From assembly GCA_017852615.1 (NCBI GenBank), contig JAFMKX010000001.1:149482-186829 (forward strand): a stretch of 37,348 nt of DNA, given 5' to 3'. Source of the stretch: Pontimonas sp. Lineage in GTDB: Bacteria; Actinomycetota; Actinomycetes; Actinomycetales; Microbacteriaceae. Below the pieces are notes generated by a model. That model saw only the letters and a program-made list of their open reading frames with translations. It had not been told where the DNA came from and did no database searches. Positions 1-10,127 of this stretch are shown here, piece by piece. The position numbers and the translations under genes were made by a program. Positions within the stretch are counted from its first letter, which is position 1. Each line of letters opens with the position of its first letter.

Positions 1-2594
1 GCTGCCCGCGCCAGTTGAATTCCCAGGGCCTTAGAGACGAAGGGAACTGTCCTGCTGGCTCGAGGGTTTGCCTCCAACACATAGAGAACTCCCGCCGCTA
101 CAGCGAATTGCACATTGATCAGTCCGCGCACCCCAATTCCTGCGGCGAGCTTCTCTACTGCCTCACACACTTCGGCCACGACATCACGGCCCAGAGTCAC
201 CGGAGGAAGAGTGCAGGCGGAATCTCCGGAATGAATTCCCGCTTCCTCAATGTGCTCCATCACGCCACCGACATACAGGCGCGTGCCGTCATAGAGGGCG
301 TCCACATCGATCTCCACCGCATCGTCCAGGAAGCGATCGACGAGCAGCGGTGCGTCTGGCCCCACGATGGCGAATTCACCAATGCGGTCAAAATAGCCCT
401 CGAGCGTTTCGGCATCATAAATAATCTCCATCCCACGTCCACCGAGGACATAACTGGGACGGACCAAGACAGGAAAGCCAATGTCCTGGGCGATTGCTGA
501 GGCTTCAGCGAGACTCGTGGCTGTGCCATTCTTGGGCGCGACTAGCCCCGCCTCATCGAGGATGCGAGCAAAGGAGCCGCGTTCCTCAGCAAGATCGATC
601 GCCTCGGGGCTGGTGCCCAAAATGGGAACTCCGGCTGCCTGCAGACCTTCGGCAAGGCCCAAGGCAGTTTGGCCACCAAGTTGGACCAATACCCCCAGCA
701 GCGTCCCACTCTGGGATTCGGCGTGGATTACTTCCAGGACATCCTCGAGCGTCAAAGGCTCAAAATACAGCCGATCACTGGTGTCATAGTCGGTCGACAC
801 TGTCTCGGGATTGCAGTTGATCATGATGGTTTCGAAACCGGCATCCCGCAGCGCAAAGGAGGCGTGGACGCACGAATAATCAAACTCAATACCTTGACCA
901 ATTCGGTTGGGACCAGAACCCAGGATGATCACTTTCGTGGCATCGGAGGGGCGAACCTCGGTTTCTTGGTCGTAGCTTGAGTAGTGATACGGCGTAAAGG
1001 CTGGAAATTCACCTGCGCAGGTATCGACCGTTTTGAATACCGGTCTAAGCTCTAGTTCGTGGCGTTGGGCACGCACTAATTCCTCATCAAGTCCTCTGAG
1101 CTGAGCAATCTGCGCATCCGAGAGACCGTGTTCCTTGGCCTCCACCAGCACGTCACGCGAGAGCTCCGGTGCACCCGATACGTCCTCGGCGACTTCATTA
1201 ATCAGCGCAATTTGGTCCAGAAACCACGGATCGATTCCCGTGGCCTCGTGCAGCTGCGCCACGCTAGCTCCTGCGCGCAACGCCTGCTGCACCGTCACAA
1301 TGCGCCCATCCGTGGGAGTTTTCGCACGCTCCAGGAGCACCTCAACAGACTCCGTCAGCGGACCCCAGTGGAACGAACTGCCCTTTTGCTCCAAAGACCG
1401 CAGAGCCTTGTTCAGCGCTGTGGAGAAATTTCGCCCCAGAGCCATGGCTTCGCCCACTGATTTCATCGTGGTGGTGAGTGTTCTATCCGCCAGGGGGAAC
1501 TTCTCGAAAGCAAAACGGGGCACCTTGACCACGACGTAGTCGAGGGTCGGCTCAAACGACGCCGGAGTCACCCGAGTGATGTCGTTGGGGATTTCATCCA
1601 AGCGATAACCCAGTGCCAATTTGGCTGCGATCTTGGCAATCGGGAAGCCCGTGGCCTTAGAGGCCAAGGCTGAACTTCTCGACACTCGAGGGTTCATCTC
1701 GATCACGATGATGCGGCCGTTCGTGGGGTCGATGGCGAATTGAATGTTGCAACCACCGGTATCCACTCCAACTGCCCGAATAATCGCGATGCCGATGTCC
1801 CGAAGCTTCTGATACTCGCGATCGGTCAAAGTCAGGGCTGGGGCTACCGTGATCGAGTCGCCCGTGTGGACTCCCACGGGGTCCACATTCTCGATCGAAC
1901 AGACGACGACCGTGTTGTCGGCGCCATCACGCATCATCTCGAGCTCATACTCTTTCCACCCCAGAATCGACTCCTCTAGGAGTACTTCTGTGGTGGGGCT
2001 CTGGTGGAGTCCATCCGTCACCATCCGAATAAGCTCGGCCTCATCGTGGGCGAATCCGGAACCCAAACCACCCATGGTGTAGGAGGGACGAATAACCAAC
2101 GGGTATCCCAGTTGCGCGCCAAAGTCGATGGCTTCCTGGACAGTGGTAGCAATGTGGCTCGCTGCCACATCCGCCCCACATTCCAACACCAGGTCCTTGA
2201 AAATTTGACGGTCTTCGCCACGTTGAATCGCCTCAAACGAGGCGCCAATGAGCTCGACGTCGTATTTTTCGAGGATTCCCTCGGTGTGGAGAGCCATGGC
2301 TGCATTGAGCGCAGTCTGGCCACCTAGTGTGGGCAAAATCGCGTCAGGACGCTCGATTCGGATGATCTCCTCCAACACCGCGGTGGTGATGGGTTCAATG
2401 TAGGTCTGATCGGCGAAACCCGGATCGGTCATAATCGTGGCGGGGTTTGAATTGACCAGAATGACCCGGATGCCCTCCTCGCGCAGCACTCGGCAGGCTT
2501 GAGTTCCGGAGTAGTCAAACTCGGCAGCTTGGCCGATCACAATGGGTCCTGAACCAATCACCAACACACTAGAGATGTCGTCACGCTTGGGCAT
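1..2594 (-). CDS. carB: carbamoyl-phosphate synthase large subunit (partial, 3' end outside window)
   Basis: The large subunit makes carbamoyl phosphate from bicarbonate, ATP and ammonia channelled from CarA, for pyrimidine and arginine synthesis. The ORF track misses it because the gene runs off the left edge without a stop codon. I read it directly: the start is [17 protein letters not shown], the nucleotide-binding opening of CarB, and the last codons give [15 protein letters not shown], which matches the end of the second ATP-grasp half. About 864 of roughly 1,100 codons are present, so both ATP-grasp halves are here and the C-terminal allosteric (MGS-like) domain is missing. Its ATG overlaps the carA stop by one base (TAATG), which implies translational coupling. 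It is the last gene of the pyr operon seen here; pyrF often follows in actinobacteria but would lie outside. Confidence 0.97.
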   Translation of the reverse strand, partial: MPKRDDISSVLVIGSGPIVIGQAAEFDYSGTQACRVLREEGIRVILVNSNPATIMTDPGFADQTYIEPITTAVLEEIIRIERPDAILPTLGGQTALNAAMALHTEGILEKYDVELIGASFEAIQRGEDRQIFKDLVLECGADVAASHIATTVQEAIDFGAQLGYPLVIRPSYTMGGLGSGFAHDEAELIRMVTDGLHQSPTTEVLLEESILGWKEYELEMMRDGADNTVVVCSIENVDPVGVHTGDSITVAPALTLTDREYQKLRDIGIAIIRAVGVDTGGCNIQFAIDPTNGRIIVIEMNPRVSRSSALASKATGFPIAKIAAKLALGYRLDEIPNDITRVTPASFEPTLDYVVVKVPRFAFEKFPLADRTLTTTMKSVGEAMALGRNFSTALNKALRSLEQKGSSFHWGPLTESVEVLLERAKTPTDGRIVTVQQALRAGASVAQLHEATGIDPWFLDQIALINEVAEDVSGAPELSRDVLVEAKEHGLSDAQIAQLRGLDEELVRAQRHELELRPVFKTVDTCAGEFPAFTPYHYSSYDQETEVRPSDATKVIILGSGPNRIGQGIEFDYSCVHASFALRDAGFETIMINCNPETVSTDYDTSDRLYFEPLTLEDVLEVIHAESQSGTLLGVLVQLGGQTALGLAEGLQAAGVPILGTSPEAIDLAEERGSFARILDEAGLVAPKNGTATSLAEASAIAQDIGFPVLVRPSYVLGGRGMEIIYDAETLEGYFDRIGEFAIVGPDAPLLVDRFLDDAVEIDVDALYDGTRLYVGGVMEHIEEAGIHSGDSACTLPPVTLGRDVVAEVCEAVEKLAAGIGVRGLINVQFAVAAGVLYVLEANPRASRTVPFVSKALGIQLARA

Positions 2595-3736
2595 TACTGG
2601 TCACCCTTCTTGCCCTGGCTCACGACAAGGTCTCTAAATCGATCAAACAAATAGGTACTGTCGTGGGGTCCCGCTGCTGCCTCGGGGTGATACTGGACGG
2701 AAAATGCGGGAACATCCAGCGCACGCAGGCCCTCCACAACGTTGTCGTTGAGTCCGACGTGACTGACTTCAACCCGACCAAAGCCCGCGGGAGACTCAAC
2801 AATGCCTTCCACCGGAGCCTGGACCGCAAAACCGTGGTTGTGGGCAGTAATTTCGATGCGACCAGTTGCTTTATCCAGCACGGGCTGGTTGATACCGCGG
2901 TGGCCGTAGCTGAGCTTGTAGGTATCGAAGCCAAGGGCGCGACCTAAGAGTTGGTTTCCAAAACAGATTCCAAAGAACGGCAATGACACCTTCAAGGCCT
3001 CAGTCAGCAGTGCAACCTGAGCGGTACTTGCCGCAGGGTCACCAGGTCCGTTGGAGAAGAACAGGGCCACGGGCTCAAGAGACATCACCTCGGCAAAGCT
3101 CGCGGTAGCGGGGAGGACGTGGACGTCGAATCCCCGAGCCGCTAGCTGATGAAGCGTGGACTCTTTTACCCCCAGGTCTAATACCGCGAGACGCCCCAGG
3201 GCATCTCCCACCGCTGGCACCACACGCATCTGGGAAACACTCACTCCCTCAGCAAGGTTTTGACCCTCCATCCCAGGTCCCGCCAGCACCCGGTTGAGCT
3301 GCTCGTCAGGGTCTAATTCCCACGCCTCGCCGCTGAAAATTCCACCCCGCATGACCCCTGCTTCGCGGAGGATCAGCGTGATTGCACGGGTATCGACACC
3401 ACTGATGCTGATGACACCCTGGTGTTCCAACACGGAATCGAGGCTGCGCTGGGACCGAAAATTGGAGGGCACGCGCGCCGGATCGCGAACAACGAAACCC
3501 TCCACCCAGATCTGTCGAGATTCTGGATCTTCATCATTCATTCCGGTGTTGCCAATGTGGGGTGCCGTCATCACCACGATTTGTCCGGCATAACTCGGGT
3601 CGGTCAGCGTCTCTTGATAGCCCGTCATCCCTGTGGAGAACACGACTTCACCAAGGGTCTCCCCCACAGCTCCCCACGCATATCCTTCAAAACGTGCGCC
3701 ATTTTCCAGCACCAATACTGCGCGCGCTCGACTCAT
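2594..3736 (-). CDS. carA: carbamoyl-phosphate synthase small subunit (glutamine amidotransferase)
   Basis: CarA hydrolyses glutamine and passes ammonia to CarB. The 380-residue length is normal for the family. The N-terminal half (about 1-180) is the CPSase small-chain domain, with STGMTGYQE and TDPSYAGQI motifs. The C-terminal half is a class I amidotransferase with FFGICFGNQ (nucleophile Cys258) and YHPE (His350, Glu352), so the catalytic triad is intact. The ATG overlaps the stop of the upstream PH-like gene (ATGA), and its own TAA overlaps the carB ATG, so the three are almost certainly on one mRNA. Expression is probably set by the PyrR site upstream of pyrR. Confidence 0.98.
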   Translation of the reverse strand: MSRARAVLVLENGARFEGYAWGAVGETLGEVVFSTGMTGYQETLTDPSYAGQIVVMTAPHIGNTGMNDEDPESRQIWVEGFVVRDPARVPSNFRSQRSLDSVLEHQGVISISGVDTRAITLILREAGVMRGGIFSGEAWELDPDEQLNRVLAGPGMEGQNLAEGVSVSQMRVVPAVGDALGRLAVLDLGVKESTLHQLAARGFDVHVLPATASFAEVMSLEPVALFFSNGPGDPAASTAQVALLTEALKVSLPFFGICFGNQLLGRALGFDTYKLSYGHRGINQPVLDKATGRIEITAHNHGFAVQAPVEGIVESPAGFGRVEVSHVGLNDNVVEGLRALDVPAFSVQYHPEAAAGPHDSTYLFDRFRDLVVSQGKKGDQ

Positions 3737-4239
3737 ACGTGTGACCCCTTCGCCGGTGAGTGTTGAAGACCATTAATCGCGCTGATAAGCACTTCCCGAT
3801 CGCTATCGATGATCCGGAAGTAACTATCCACAAGGTGACCGCCCAGCGACCATCGAATCATCACCATGCCCTCGGGTTCGACCACCCGATCAATCGTCCA
3901 GGTCGCGAGCCCCGCCTGGAGTGAATCATCTGCGGGAAAGCACACTGAGGTGGAACCGCGAGGGGAAAAATACACCCCTGCTTCGTACACGCCGAGCGTC
4001 GCCTTGGCACGATAGGCCAGAGAGTTAAGCGCCACGCGCTGCAGAGGCGCATCGGCCTCCGTGGTAGCGACGTAGAGGCACTCCAGCTCTAACACCGGTT
4101 GGCCCTCTGGCGCACTCGACACCAGGTGCTGAGCCCAGCCGCGGTGTGCGTTGCGGCGGGAGCGCCAGCCCCAGGCAGCCAAGCCAAGGGCTAAAGCCAA
4201 TACGGCCAGCATGATCAGGCCTGCTTGTTCTTGGTTCAC
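3733..4239 (-). CDS. PH-like domain membrane protein of the pyr operon
   Basis: This 168-residue protein starts with GTG and has one N-terminal membrane segment (about 7-24, LIMLAVLALALGLAAWGW), then a basic stop-transfer patch (RSRRNAHR) and a cytoplasmic beta-rich domain. Actinobacteria commonly carry such a gene between pyrC and carA (Rv1382 in Mycobacterium tuberculosis occupies this place), and the family is annotated as a PH-like transmembrane protein; its function is not known to me. The GTGA overlap with pyrC and ATGA overlap with carA show tight coupling. A membrane tether or adaptor for pyrimidine enzymes is only speculation from context. The identification rests on position and architecture rather than strong motifs. 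Confidence 0.85.
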   Translation of the reverse strand: MNQEQAGLIMLAVLALALGLAAWGWRSRRNAHRGWAQHLVSSAPEGQPVLELECLYVATTEADAPLQRVALNSLAYRAKATLGVYEAGVYFSPRGSTSVCFPADDSLQAGLATWTIDRVVEPEGMVMIRWSLGGHLVDSYFRIIDSDREVLISAINGLQHSPAKGSHV

Positions 4240-5552
4240 GACCGGCGTCCTTTGTTCGTTCCTAGGCTCTCACGCTCAACAAGCTCGCCTGCGAGGACTG
4301 TCTGAGTCCCTGCGAAAAACGTGTGGAGAATCTGACCGGGAAGGTCCCACGATTCGAAAGGATTGTTCGTACTCAAACTACCGTGCGGTGTCCCGGCAGC
4401 AGCTGTGACATCAGCCAGTGCGAGGTGCGCGGGTTGTCCCACAGCAAAAGGCTTCTCGTATCCTTCGAGTGAGCCAATCTGTGCTGGGCGCACTGACAAC
4501 ACACGGGCTAGGCCAGCCATATCGAGATGTCCCGGTTCCACGAGGGCCCGCAACACCACCGAAAAGGCCGTTTCCAACCCCAACATGCCAAAGGCCGCCT
4601 CCGGAAAGGCACATTCCTTGCTTTCTGGAGTGTGCGGAGCATGGTCGGTGGCGACAATGTCGATGACGCCACTGGCAACACCCTCGCGCAACGCCATGAC
4701 GTCTTCTTCTCGACGCAGCGGCGGGTTGACTTTGAAAACCGGGTCAAACCCGCGTACCAGCTCCTCGGTCAACAACAGGTGATGCGGGGTGACTTCTGCA
4801 GTAACCGCAATGCCCCGCTTTTTTGCCCACGCCACTACCTCGACAGATCCAGCGCTGGAGAGGTGACACACATGAAGCCTGGCGCCCACAGACTCTGCCA
4901 GGAGCACATCTCGGGCGATGATGGATTCTTCGGCGACGGTGGGCCAGCCTGTGAGTCCAAGGCTCGACGCTAACGCCCCGTCGTTCATATCCGCACCCTG
5001 GGTGAGCTGAGGGTCTTGAGCGTGTTGTGCGATCACAGCGCCGTGTCGAGAAGCCTGACGCAGCGCCTCGCGCATCAATCCCGAGTCATGGACACACTTG
5101 CCGTCATCGGAAAAGACCCTGACTTGCGCGGCAGCGGCGGCCATGGCCGACAACGCCGCGAGTTCGCTTCCACCCAGGTTTTTCGTCACAGCACCTACGG
5201 GCCGGACATCGACATAACCAGCGTCTATGCCCCAGCGCCAGACAGCGTCGGTCGCCGCGGCTGTATCGGCCACCGGTGTCGTGTTGGCCATGGCGTGGAC
5301 TGCCGTGAATCCTCCCAGAGCCGCCGCTTGGGAGCCGCTGAGGATGGTCTCGGCCTGCTCACCCCCTGGCTGACGCAAATGGGTGTGTAGGTCAACGAAG
5401 CCGGGGAAAGCCACGAGGCCGCTGGCGTCAAGGGTGGTTGTGCCCCGCTTACCCGCAACATCTTTCGGGTCAACAAAAACACCCTCGGAAATTCCGATAT
5501 CCGCAGTTTTCGCACCCAACAGCGATGCCCCGGTAATGAGATAGCTGGTCAT
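4236..5552 (-). CDS. pyrC: dihydroorotase
   Basis: Dihydroorotase closes carbamoyl aspartate to dihydroorotate, the third step of pyrimidine synthesis. The protein shows the amidohydrolase metal motif [10 protein letters not shown] (His56 and His58), an internal VFSDDGKCV segment and the late metal/substrate motif [11 protein letters not shown], all typical of the long type I bacterial enzymes. The track ORF starts five codons earlier at a GTG (MGSTIM). I prefer the ATG giving MTSYLITGA, because it makes a four-base ATGA overlap with the pyrB stop, like the other junctions in this operon, and because the homologous fold starts there. That gives 438 residues, a usual length. Confidence 0.97.
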   Translation of the reverse strand: MTSYLITGASLLGAKTADIGISEGVFVDPKDVAGKRGTTTLDASGLVAFPGFVDLHTHLRQPGGEQAETILSGSQAAALGGFTAVHAMANTTPVADTAAATDAVWRWGIDAGYVDVRPVGAVTKNLGGSELAALSAMAAAAAQVRVFSDDGKCVHDSGLMREALRQASRHGAVIAQHAQDPQLTQGADMNDGALASSLGLTGWPTVAEESIIARDVLLAESVGARLHVCHLSSAGSVEVVAWAKKRGIAVTAEVTPHHLLLTEELVRGFDPVFKVNPPLRREEDVMALREGVASGVIDIVATDHAPHTPESKECAFPEAAFGMLGLETAFSVVLRALVEPGHLDMAGLARVLSVRPAQIGSLEGYEKPFAVGQPAHLALADVTAAAGTPHGSLSTNNPFESWDLPGQILHTFFAGTQTVLAGELVERESLGTNKGRRS

Positions 5553-6487
5553 GATCGTGCTCCCCACAGTTCGTATAGGACCGCCATACGCATCGATACA
5601 CCATTGCGGACCTGGTCAAGGATCACCGATTGGGCCGAGTCGGCCACACTGCTCGCGATTTCCACACCACGATTCATGGGTCCTGGATGCATCACCAGGG
5701 CATGCGTGGATAACCGTGCCGCTCGGGCACTCGAGAGCGAATAATCTCGGACGTAGTGCGTCAGGGAGACCCTTGGCGCACCCTCCTGGCGCTCGTTTTG
5801 CATGCGCAACATCATCACCGCATCGGGTTGGGAATCAAGTGCGGCGTCAAAGTCGCTCATCACCTCCGCGGGCCAGTCTGCAACGCCCTCGGGCAGCAGT
5901 TCGGCGGGGCCAACCAGGGTGACTTTCGCTCCTAGAGTGTTGAGCAACCACATATTGGACCGCGCCACACGGGAATGGGCAATATCGCCGACAATCACCA
6001 CGTGAAGTCCTGCGAGGTCCTTTCCTCGAGGGTCATCCTGCACAGCATCGCGCAGCGTCGCCGCATCAAGAAGCGCCTGCGTAGGGTGTTCGTGGGTGCC
6101 ATCACCGGCATTGATAACGCCTGCCTGAATCCATCCCGAGTGGGCCAACCGCGCGGCAGCGCCGGAGGAGAAGTGCCTCATCACGATGATGTCGGCACCC
6201 ATCGCCTCTACCGTTTGGGCGGTGTCTTTCAGGCTCTCCCCTTTGGACACACTGGATCCGGCGGCTTGAAACGTCATCACATCCGCCGAGAGCCTCTTCG
6301 CCGCGGCTTCAAAGGACAGGCGAGTTCGGGTGGAGTCTTCAAAGAAAAGATTGACCATCGTCGCTCCACGCAGGGTGGGGAGTTTAGGAACGTGTCGATG
6401 CGCCACGGCAGAGAATTCATACGCGGTATCCAATAACCGAAGCGCGTCGTCTTTCGAGAGATCCTGTGTACCTAAGAGATGTTTCAC
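5549..6487 (-). CDS. pyrB: aspartate carbamoyltransferase catalytic subunit
   Basis: PyrB joins carbamoyl phosphate and aspartate, the committed pyrimidine step. The 312-residue protein carries the carbamoyl-phosphate motif FFEDSTRTR (residues 48-56), the SKGES loop (81-85), HPTQALLDA (134-142) and a late [10 protein letters not shown] aspartate-side motif. No pyrI regulatory subunit gene is nearby, as expected for actinobacteria. It starts with GTG and overlaps the pyrR stop by four bases (GTGA). Control is probably exerted through PyrR on the shared mRNA rather than by allostery through PyrI. Confidence 0.98.
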   Translation of the reverse strand: MKHLLGTQDLSKDDALRLLDTAYEFSAVAHRHVPKLPTLRGATMVNLFFEDSTRTRLSFEAAAKRLSADVMTFQAAGSSVSKGESLKDTAQTVEAMGADIIVMRHFSSGAAARLAHSGWIQAGVINAGDGTHEHPTQALLDAATLRDAVQDDPRGKDLAGLHVVIVGDIAHSRVARSNMWLLNTLGAKVTLVGPAELLPEGVADWPAEVMSDFDAALDSQPDAVMMLRMQNERQEGAPRVSLTHYVRDYSLSSARAARLSTHALVMHPGPMNRGVEIASSVADSAQSVILDQVRNGVSMRMAVLYELWGARS

Positions 6488-7014
6488 GAGACCACCTGAA
6501 CTGTGTCGTGTCCATCGGATTCGCGCAGCGAGACTGTTACTCGCTCGCCGTGAGAGGAGGGCAAATTCTTTCCCACGTGGTCTGCCCGAATCGGAAGCTC
6601 GCGGTGTCCCCTATCGATCAACACGGCGAGTTTGACGATGCGAGGCCTGCCCAATGCCGTCATGGCATCAAGCGCTGCCCTGACCGTCCGCCCCGAATAC
6701 AGAACATCATCGACAAGCACCACGACTTTTCCATCAATACCGCCTGGAGGCAGTTGTGTGGGGGCCGGGGTGCGATGTCCACCGGTCGCGAGGTCATCGC
6801 GATAGAGCGTGACGTCAATACTCCCCCAGGCCACTTCTTCTGAGGTGATACCGGTGATCAACAGCGCAAGCCGCTGGGCTAACAGCGCTCCGCGAGTAGG
6901 GATACCAAGAATCACCAACTCGCTACTGAGCGGGACGGCTTCGATAATTTCATGAGCGATGCGTCGAAGGGTTCGGTCAATATCTGACTCTGACAACACG
7001 GTGCGCGCGCTCAT
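6484..7014 (-). CDS. pyrR: PyrR, pyrimidine operon RNA-binding regulator / uracil phosphoribosyltransferase
   Basis: PyrR binds a hairpin in pyr mRNA when UMP is high and lowers expression of the operon; many members also convert uracil and PRPP to UMP. The 176-residue protein has the PRPP-binding motif [13 protein letters not shown] (98-110) and the IPTRG segment (38-42) of the type I phosphoribosyltransferase fold. It is first in the pyr gene set and is preceded by an 82-nt gap that contains a PyrR-binding-loop match and a strong Shine-Dalgarno sequence (AAGGAGG). In Mycobacterium smegmatis PyrR acts by repressing translation, and the layout here fits that mode. Confidence 0.97.
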   Translation of the reverse strand: MSARTVLSESDIDRTLRRIAHEIIEAVPLSSELVILGIPTRGALLAQRLALLITGITSEEVAWGSIDVTLYRDDLATGGHRTPAPTQLPPGGIDGKVVVLVDDVLYSGRTVRAALDAMTALGRPRIVKLAVLIDRGHRELPIRADHVGKNLPSSHGERVTVSLRESDGHDTVQVVS

Positions 7015-7018
7015 CGAG

Positions 7019-7026
7019 CCCTCCTT
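7019..7026 (-). promoter_or_regulatory. Shine-Dalgarno sequence of pyrR
   Basis: The minus strand reads GGAAGGAGGGCTCGATG, so a near-perfect ribosome binding site lies about five bases before the pyrR ATG. It is notable because it directly abuts the candidate PyrR hairpin (only two bases separate them), which makes it the likely target of repression. Confidence 0.8.
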
Positions 7027-7028
7027 CC

Positions 7029-7044
7029 GCGCCTCTCGGGACGC
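7029..7044 (-). promoter_or_regulatory. candidate PyrR-binding loop in the pyr leader
   Basis: On the minus strand the leader reads GCGTCCCGAGAGGCGC. The core UCCCGAGAGG fits the known PyrR binding-loop consensus UCCNGNGAGG. It can fold as GCG/CGC plus CC/GG with a bulged U and a CGAGA loop, the same shape as the Bacillus PyrR sites. The hairpin ends just before the pyrR Shine-Dalgarno sequence, so bound PyrR could block ribosome entry. I see no U-rich intrinsic terminator between it and the ATG, which argues for translational rather than transcriptional control. The match is seen directly; binding is inference. Confidence 0.8.
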
Positions 7045-7096
7045 TAGTTAAAGCAGGTTTCCCCTACCCTAACCCAGAAAGGCTTGCGAACCTAGT

Positions 7097-7510
7097 TCAC
7101 TCGGGGTGGCGAGCAATCGCGGCAAGAATGCCGTGAACAAACCCTCCCGAGGCTTCCGTGCTCAGCTGAGTAGCCAACTCGACCGCTTCGGCGATGCACA
7201 CCGCCGGTGGAACATCAGGATTGTGACGCAACTCCCACACGGCAAGGCGCACGATAGCGCGGTCGACTGCGGGCATCCGCTCGAGGGGCCAGGAGGTACT
7301 GGTGGAGCGAATCAACTCGTCAATATCCCGACCATGCTCCAGCACGCCCTTGACCATTTCTTCGGCATAGGGCCACGACGAATCGCGCTCGGGATTGAGC
7401 CTGGCCTGCTCCGTGGCGTCGGCCAGAGACGTCGCTAAATCGACTTCCCGCACATCAGCGCTAAAGAGGACGTCGAGCGCTCGTTTCCTAGCTTTCCTGC
7501 GGGCGCTCAC
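7097..7510 (-). CDS. nusB: transcription antitermination factor NusB
   Basis: NusB pairs with NusE (S10) on boxA RNA and supports processive transcription of rRNA operons. The 137-residue protein is all-helical in pattern, opens with [19 protein letters not shown], the basic RNA-binding start of the family, and ends with [12 protein letters not shown], the conserved C-terminal segment. It starts at a GTG that overlaps the efp stop (GTGA). Position after efp is the usual actinobacterial arrangement. The 82-nt gap downstream is the first clear break in this gene chain and probably separates the nusB group from the pyr group. Confidence 0.96.
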   Translation of the reverse strand: MSARRKARKRALDVLFSADVREVDLATSLADATEQARLNPERDSSWPYAEEMVKGVLEHGRDIDELIRSTSTSWPLERMPAVDRAIVRLAVWELRHNPDVPPAVCIAEAVELATQLSTEASGGFVHGILAAIARHPE

Positions 7511-8073
7511 TCGTCGGTTACGCGACCTAGGTAGTCACCGGTTCGGGTGTCCACCTTGACTGTCGTGCCTTGCTCCACGAATAACGGCACCTGAATTTCA
7601 AACCCTGTTTCTAGGGTGGCAGGTTTGGTTCCACCCGTGGAGCGATCACCTTGCAGGCCGGGTTCGGTGTACGTAATCTCCAGCGTCACCGAAGCGGGAA
7701 GGTCGATGTAGAGCGCCTCGCCTTCGTGCATGGCGATGCTGACTAGTTGGTTGGAGAGCAAGAAGTTCGCAGCATCACCCACCACAACGCCTGGCACGGT
7801 CACTTGGTCAAAATCGGCCTGATCCATGAAGACGTAATCAGCGCCGTCTTCGTAGAGGAAGGTGTAGTCACGGCGATCCACCGTGGCGAAATCAATTTTG
7901 GTCCCGGCGTTGAAGGTTTTATCGACCACTTTCCCGGAGCGCACGTTCTTGAGCTTGGTGCGCACAAAGGCGCCACCTTTGCCTGGTTTGACGTGCTGGA
8001 ACTCAACGACAGCCCACAGTTGGCCATCTAGGTTGAGCACACTTCCATTCTTAATATCGTTCGTTGTCGCCAT
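7507..8073 (-). CDS. efp: elongation factor P
   Basis: EF-P binds ribosomes stalled at polyproline stretches and helps peptide bond formation. The 188-residue protein has the three-domain beta-barrel pattern. The loop that reaches the peptidyl-transferase centre reads KPGKGGAF with Lys32 at its tip, and the C-terminal signature region ([16 protein letters not shown]) is complete. I see no gene for a Lys-modifying enzyme (EpmA, YmfI or deoxyhypusine type) in the window. The gene lies one base after aroQ and overlaps nusB by four bases. In mycobacteria pepQ separates aroQ and efp; here it is absent. Confidence 0.98.
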   Translation of the reverse strand: MATTNDIKNGSVLNLDGQLWAVVEFQHVKPGKGGAFVRTKLKNVRSGKVVDKTFNAGTKIDFATVDRRDYTFLYEDGADYVFMDQADFDQVTVPGVVVGDAANFLLSNQLVSIAMHEGEALYIDLPASVTLEITYTEPGLQGDRSTGGTKPATLETGFEIQVPLFVEQGTTVKVDTRTGDYLGRVTDE

Positions 8074-8074
8074 C

Positions 8075-8521
8075 TCAGTGCCTTCCTACCAGTGTCATCA
8101 TCTGCTCCAACGCCAATCGGTAGGAGTCTTTACCAAACCCTGCAATCACACCCGTCGCCACCGCGCTGATGACCGAGTGGTGACGAAATTCTTCCCGCGC
8201 GTGCGGGTTAGACAAGTGGACCTCTATCAGGGGCACACCAGCGGAGGTCACCATTGCACACGCATCGCGCAACGCATAGGAATAGTGACTAAATGCTGCC
8301 GGGTTCAGAATCACCGGGGTTTGTGTATCGACAGCTCGATGCATCAGGGCAATCAACTCTGCCTCATCATCGCTTTGGACACATTCCAGGCTCCACCCCT
8401 CGCCGGCCTGTTCCTGAAGCATTGCTTCAATGTCGGCCAGGGTGTCAGATCCATAGATTTCTGGCTCCCGGGAGCCCAATCTGCCCAGGTTGGGTCCATT
8501 GACCACCAAAATCGACGTCAT
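8075..8521 (-). CDS. aroQ: type II 3-dehydroquinate dehydratase
   Basis: AroQ dehydrates 3-dehydroquinate to 3-dehydroshikimate, the third shikimate step. At 148 residues it has the size of the small flavodoxin-like type II enzyme, not the larger type I AroD. Visible motifs are NGPNLGRLG (8-16), catalytic Tyr23 in the flexible lid, NPAAFSHYS with Asn73, and EVHLSN with His102. It sits nine bases after the aroB stop and one base before the efp start, so it is part of the same transcript. Confidence 0.97.
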   Translation of the reverse strand: MTSILVVNGPNLGRLGSREPEIYGSDTLADIEAMLQEQAGEGWSLECVQSDDEAELIALMHRAVDTQTPVILNPAAFSHYSYALRDACAMVTSAGVPLIEVHLSNPHAREEFRHHSVISAVATGVIAGFGKDSYRLALEQMMTLVGRH

Positions 8522-8530
8522 CTACCCAGC

Positions 8531-9625
8531 CTAGCCCTCTGAGGCTGCCATTTCAGAGTAGGCCGCGAAGAGGACCGACTCGTCAGGAATAGCGAGGACG
8601 CGGGGTTTGGCAATATCATCCAGCACGACGAACCGTAGAACGCCTCCGCGGGCCTTTTTATCCTTCTGCATAGTCGCTAACAGAGATTTCCACCGAGCAG
8701 GAGGATAGGTCGTGGGCAAGCCCAAGGTCTGGAGTATGTTCCGATGGCGCTCGACATGCTCATCGGCAAGATTGGTAACCATGCGAGAAAGTTCCGCTGC
8801 GAAGACCATTCCAATGGACACTGCCGCCCCATGACGCCACTGGTAGCGCTCAGCGTGCTCAATCGCGTGAGCCAACGTGTGTCCGTAATTCAGGATTTCC
8901 CGGGTGCCTGTTTCGAAAAAGTCGTCCCCCACAACGGCCGCCTTCACCGCCACAGCGCGTCGGGTCAGCTCAAGGAAAACCTCAGAGGATGTCGTCGTCG
9001 CTTCCTCGGGATTTTCTTCGATGAGGCTCAAGATGGTGGGGTCAGCAATAAACCCGGCTTTGACGATTTCGGCGAAGCCTGCCCGCACGTCATTGTCGCT
9101 CACGCTGGGTAAAACGTTGGGGTCTACTAACACGGCCTGTGGAGCGTAAAAAGCGCCCACAAGGTTCTTTCCCTCAGTGGTATTGATTCCCGTTTTCCCA
9201 CCAATAGCCGCATCGACCATCGCCAACACGGTGGTGGGGATATGAACCAGCGGCACCCCGCGAAGCCAGGTCGCGGCCACGAACCCTGCTAAGTCGGTCG
9301 TCGCCCCGCCACCTAAGGACACGATCACATCATTACGGTGAAAATCCAACTGGCCCAAAATGCCCCAGCAAAAAGAAGCAACCTCAGCCCGCTTAGCTCC
9401 CTCAGCATCAGGAATCTCCACCAAAAAGACCTCACGGGCTCCGGAGAGTTCCTCGCGCAGTCGCTCGGCAACCCCCGCTAAGGGTGGCGCGTGAATAATC
9501 ACCACTTTGCGGGCATCGCCTGGGAGGTAGTGAGCAAGGGAATCGATCGTTCCCGGGGCAATAACAATGGGGTAATCCCCCTGGGCGGTGTTGGAGACCA
9601 TGACGGTGGGGTCAGGCTTACTCAT
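8531..9625 (-). CDS. aroB: 3-dehydroquinate synthase
   Basis: AroB converts DAHP to 3-dehydroquinate using NAD and a divalent metal. The protein has the NAD-binding motif SLGGGATTDLAGF (103-115), the family signature IPTTVLAMVDAAIGGKTGIN (129-148) and the metal ligand motif LNYGHTLAHAIEH. I use the ATG giving MSKPDPTVMV (364 residues) rather than the track start three codons upstream (GTG, MLSM): a GAAGGG ribosome site lies at a fair distance before the ATG, and this makes an eight-base overlap with aroK. Neighbouring aroK and aroQ supply the flanking steps of the pathway. Confidence 0.97.
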   Translation of the reverse strand: MSKPDPTVMVSNTAQGDYPIVIAPGTIDSLAHYLPGDARKVVIIHAPPLAGVAERLREELSGAREVFLVEIPDAEGAKRAEVASFCWGILGQLDFHRNDVIVSLGGGATTDLAGFVAATWLRGVPLVHIPTTVLAMVDAAIGGKTGINTTEGKNLVGAFYAPQAVLVDPNVLPSVSDNDVRAGFAEIVKAGFIADPTILSLIEENPEEATTTSSEVFLELTRRAVAVKAAVVGDDFFETGTREILNYGHTLAHAIEHAERYQWRHGAAVSIGMVFAAELSRMVTNLADEHVERHRNILQTLGLPTTYPPARWKSLLATMQKDKKARGGVLRFVVLDDIAKPRVLAIPDESVLFAAYSEMAASEG

Positions 9626-10127
9626 GCTCAGCACCCTTCACCCAGTCAACAATCTCCACGGCAAGCGTATCCATCGCACGATGGCTCGTGTCGAAACTCA
9701 CCCCTGCTACTTCTTCGTACCAGCCCGAGCGCTGTTCCATCAACGACACCCAGGACTCGATTCCACCGCTGAGCAACGGACGCTTGTCCCCAGAAATTCG
9801 ATCTTCCACGGCCTCGGGGCTGATCGTAATGAGGGCAACGGTGTGGTTGCGAAGATCCTCTCGGGTGGCGGGATCAATCACGGCGCCCCCACCCAGTGCG
9901 ACAATTCCCGGTGTTTCTAACGCCGTCATCACGGCAGCTCTTTCCCAGGCGCGAAAGACGTCCTCGCCGTGGTTTGCAAAAATATCTTTAATCGGACCAT
10001 GCTCCTGCACCACCATCGAGTCGGTATCGACCAGGGGAAGGTTCATCATCTTCGCAACCCTTTTGGCCAATCGAGACTTCCCGGCGGCGGGAGGTCCCAC
10101 CAACACCAGAGCAGGCTTATCGCTCAC
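9618..10127 (-). CDS. aroK: shikimate kinase
   Basis: Shikimate kinase phosphorylates shikimate at the 3-hydroxyl with ATP. The 169-residue protein has the P-loop GPPAAGKS (11-18), the DTD motif (34-36) that binds magnesium and shikimate, a glycine-rich VALGGGAV strand and the lid region KRPLLSG, all in normal order for a small NMP-kinase-like enzyme. It starts at a GTG that overlaps the aroC TAG by one base (TAGTG). The downstream aroB begins inside its last codons. Confidence 0.97.
   Translation of the reverse strand: MSDKPALVLVGPPAAGKSRLAKRVAKMMNLPLVDTDSMVVQEHGPIKDIFANHGEDVFRAWERAAVMTALETPGIVALGGGAVIDPATREDLRNHTVALITISPEAVEDRISGDKRPLLSGGIESWVSLMEQRSGWYEEVAGVSFDTSHRAMDTLAVEIVDWVKGAEHE

Noticed and set aside
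15-2327. Set of plus-strand ORFs at the left edge
   Set aside because: All lie opposite carB, which is absent from the track only because its stop codon is outside the window.
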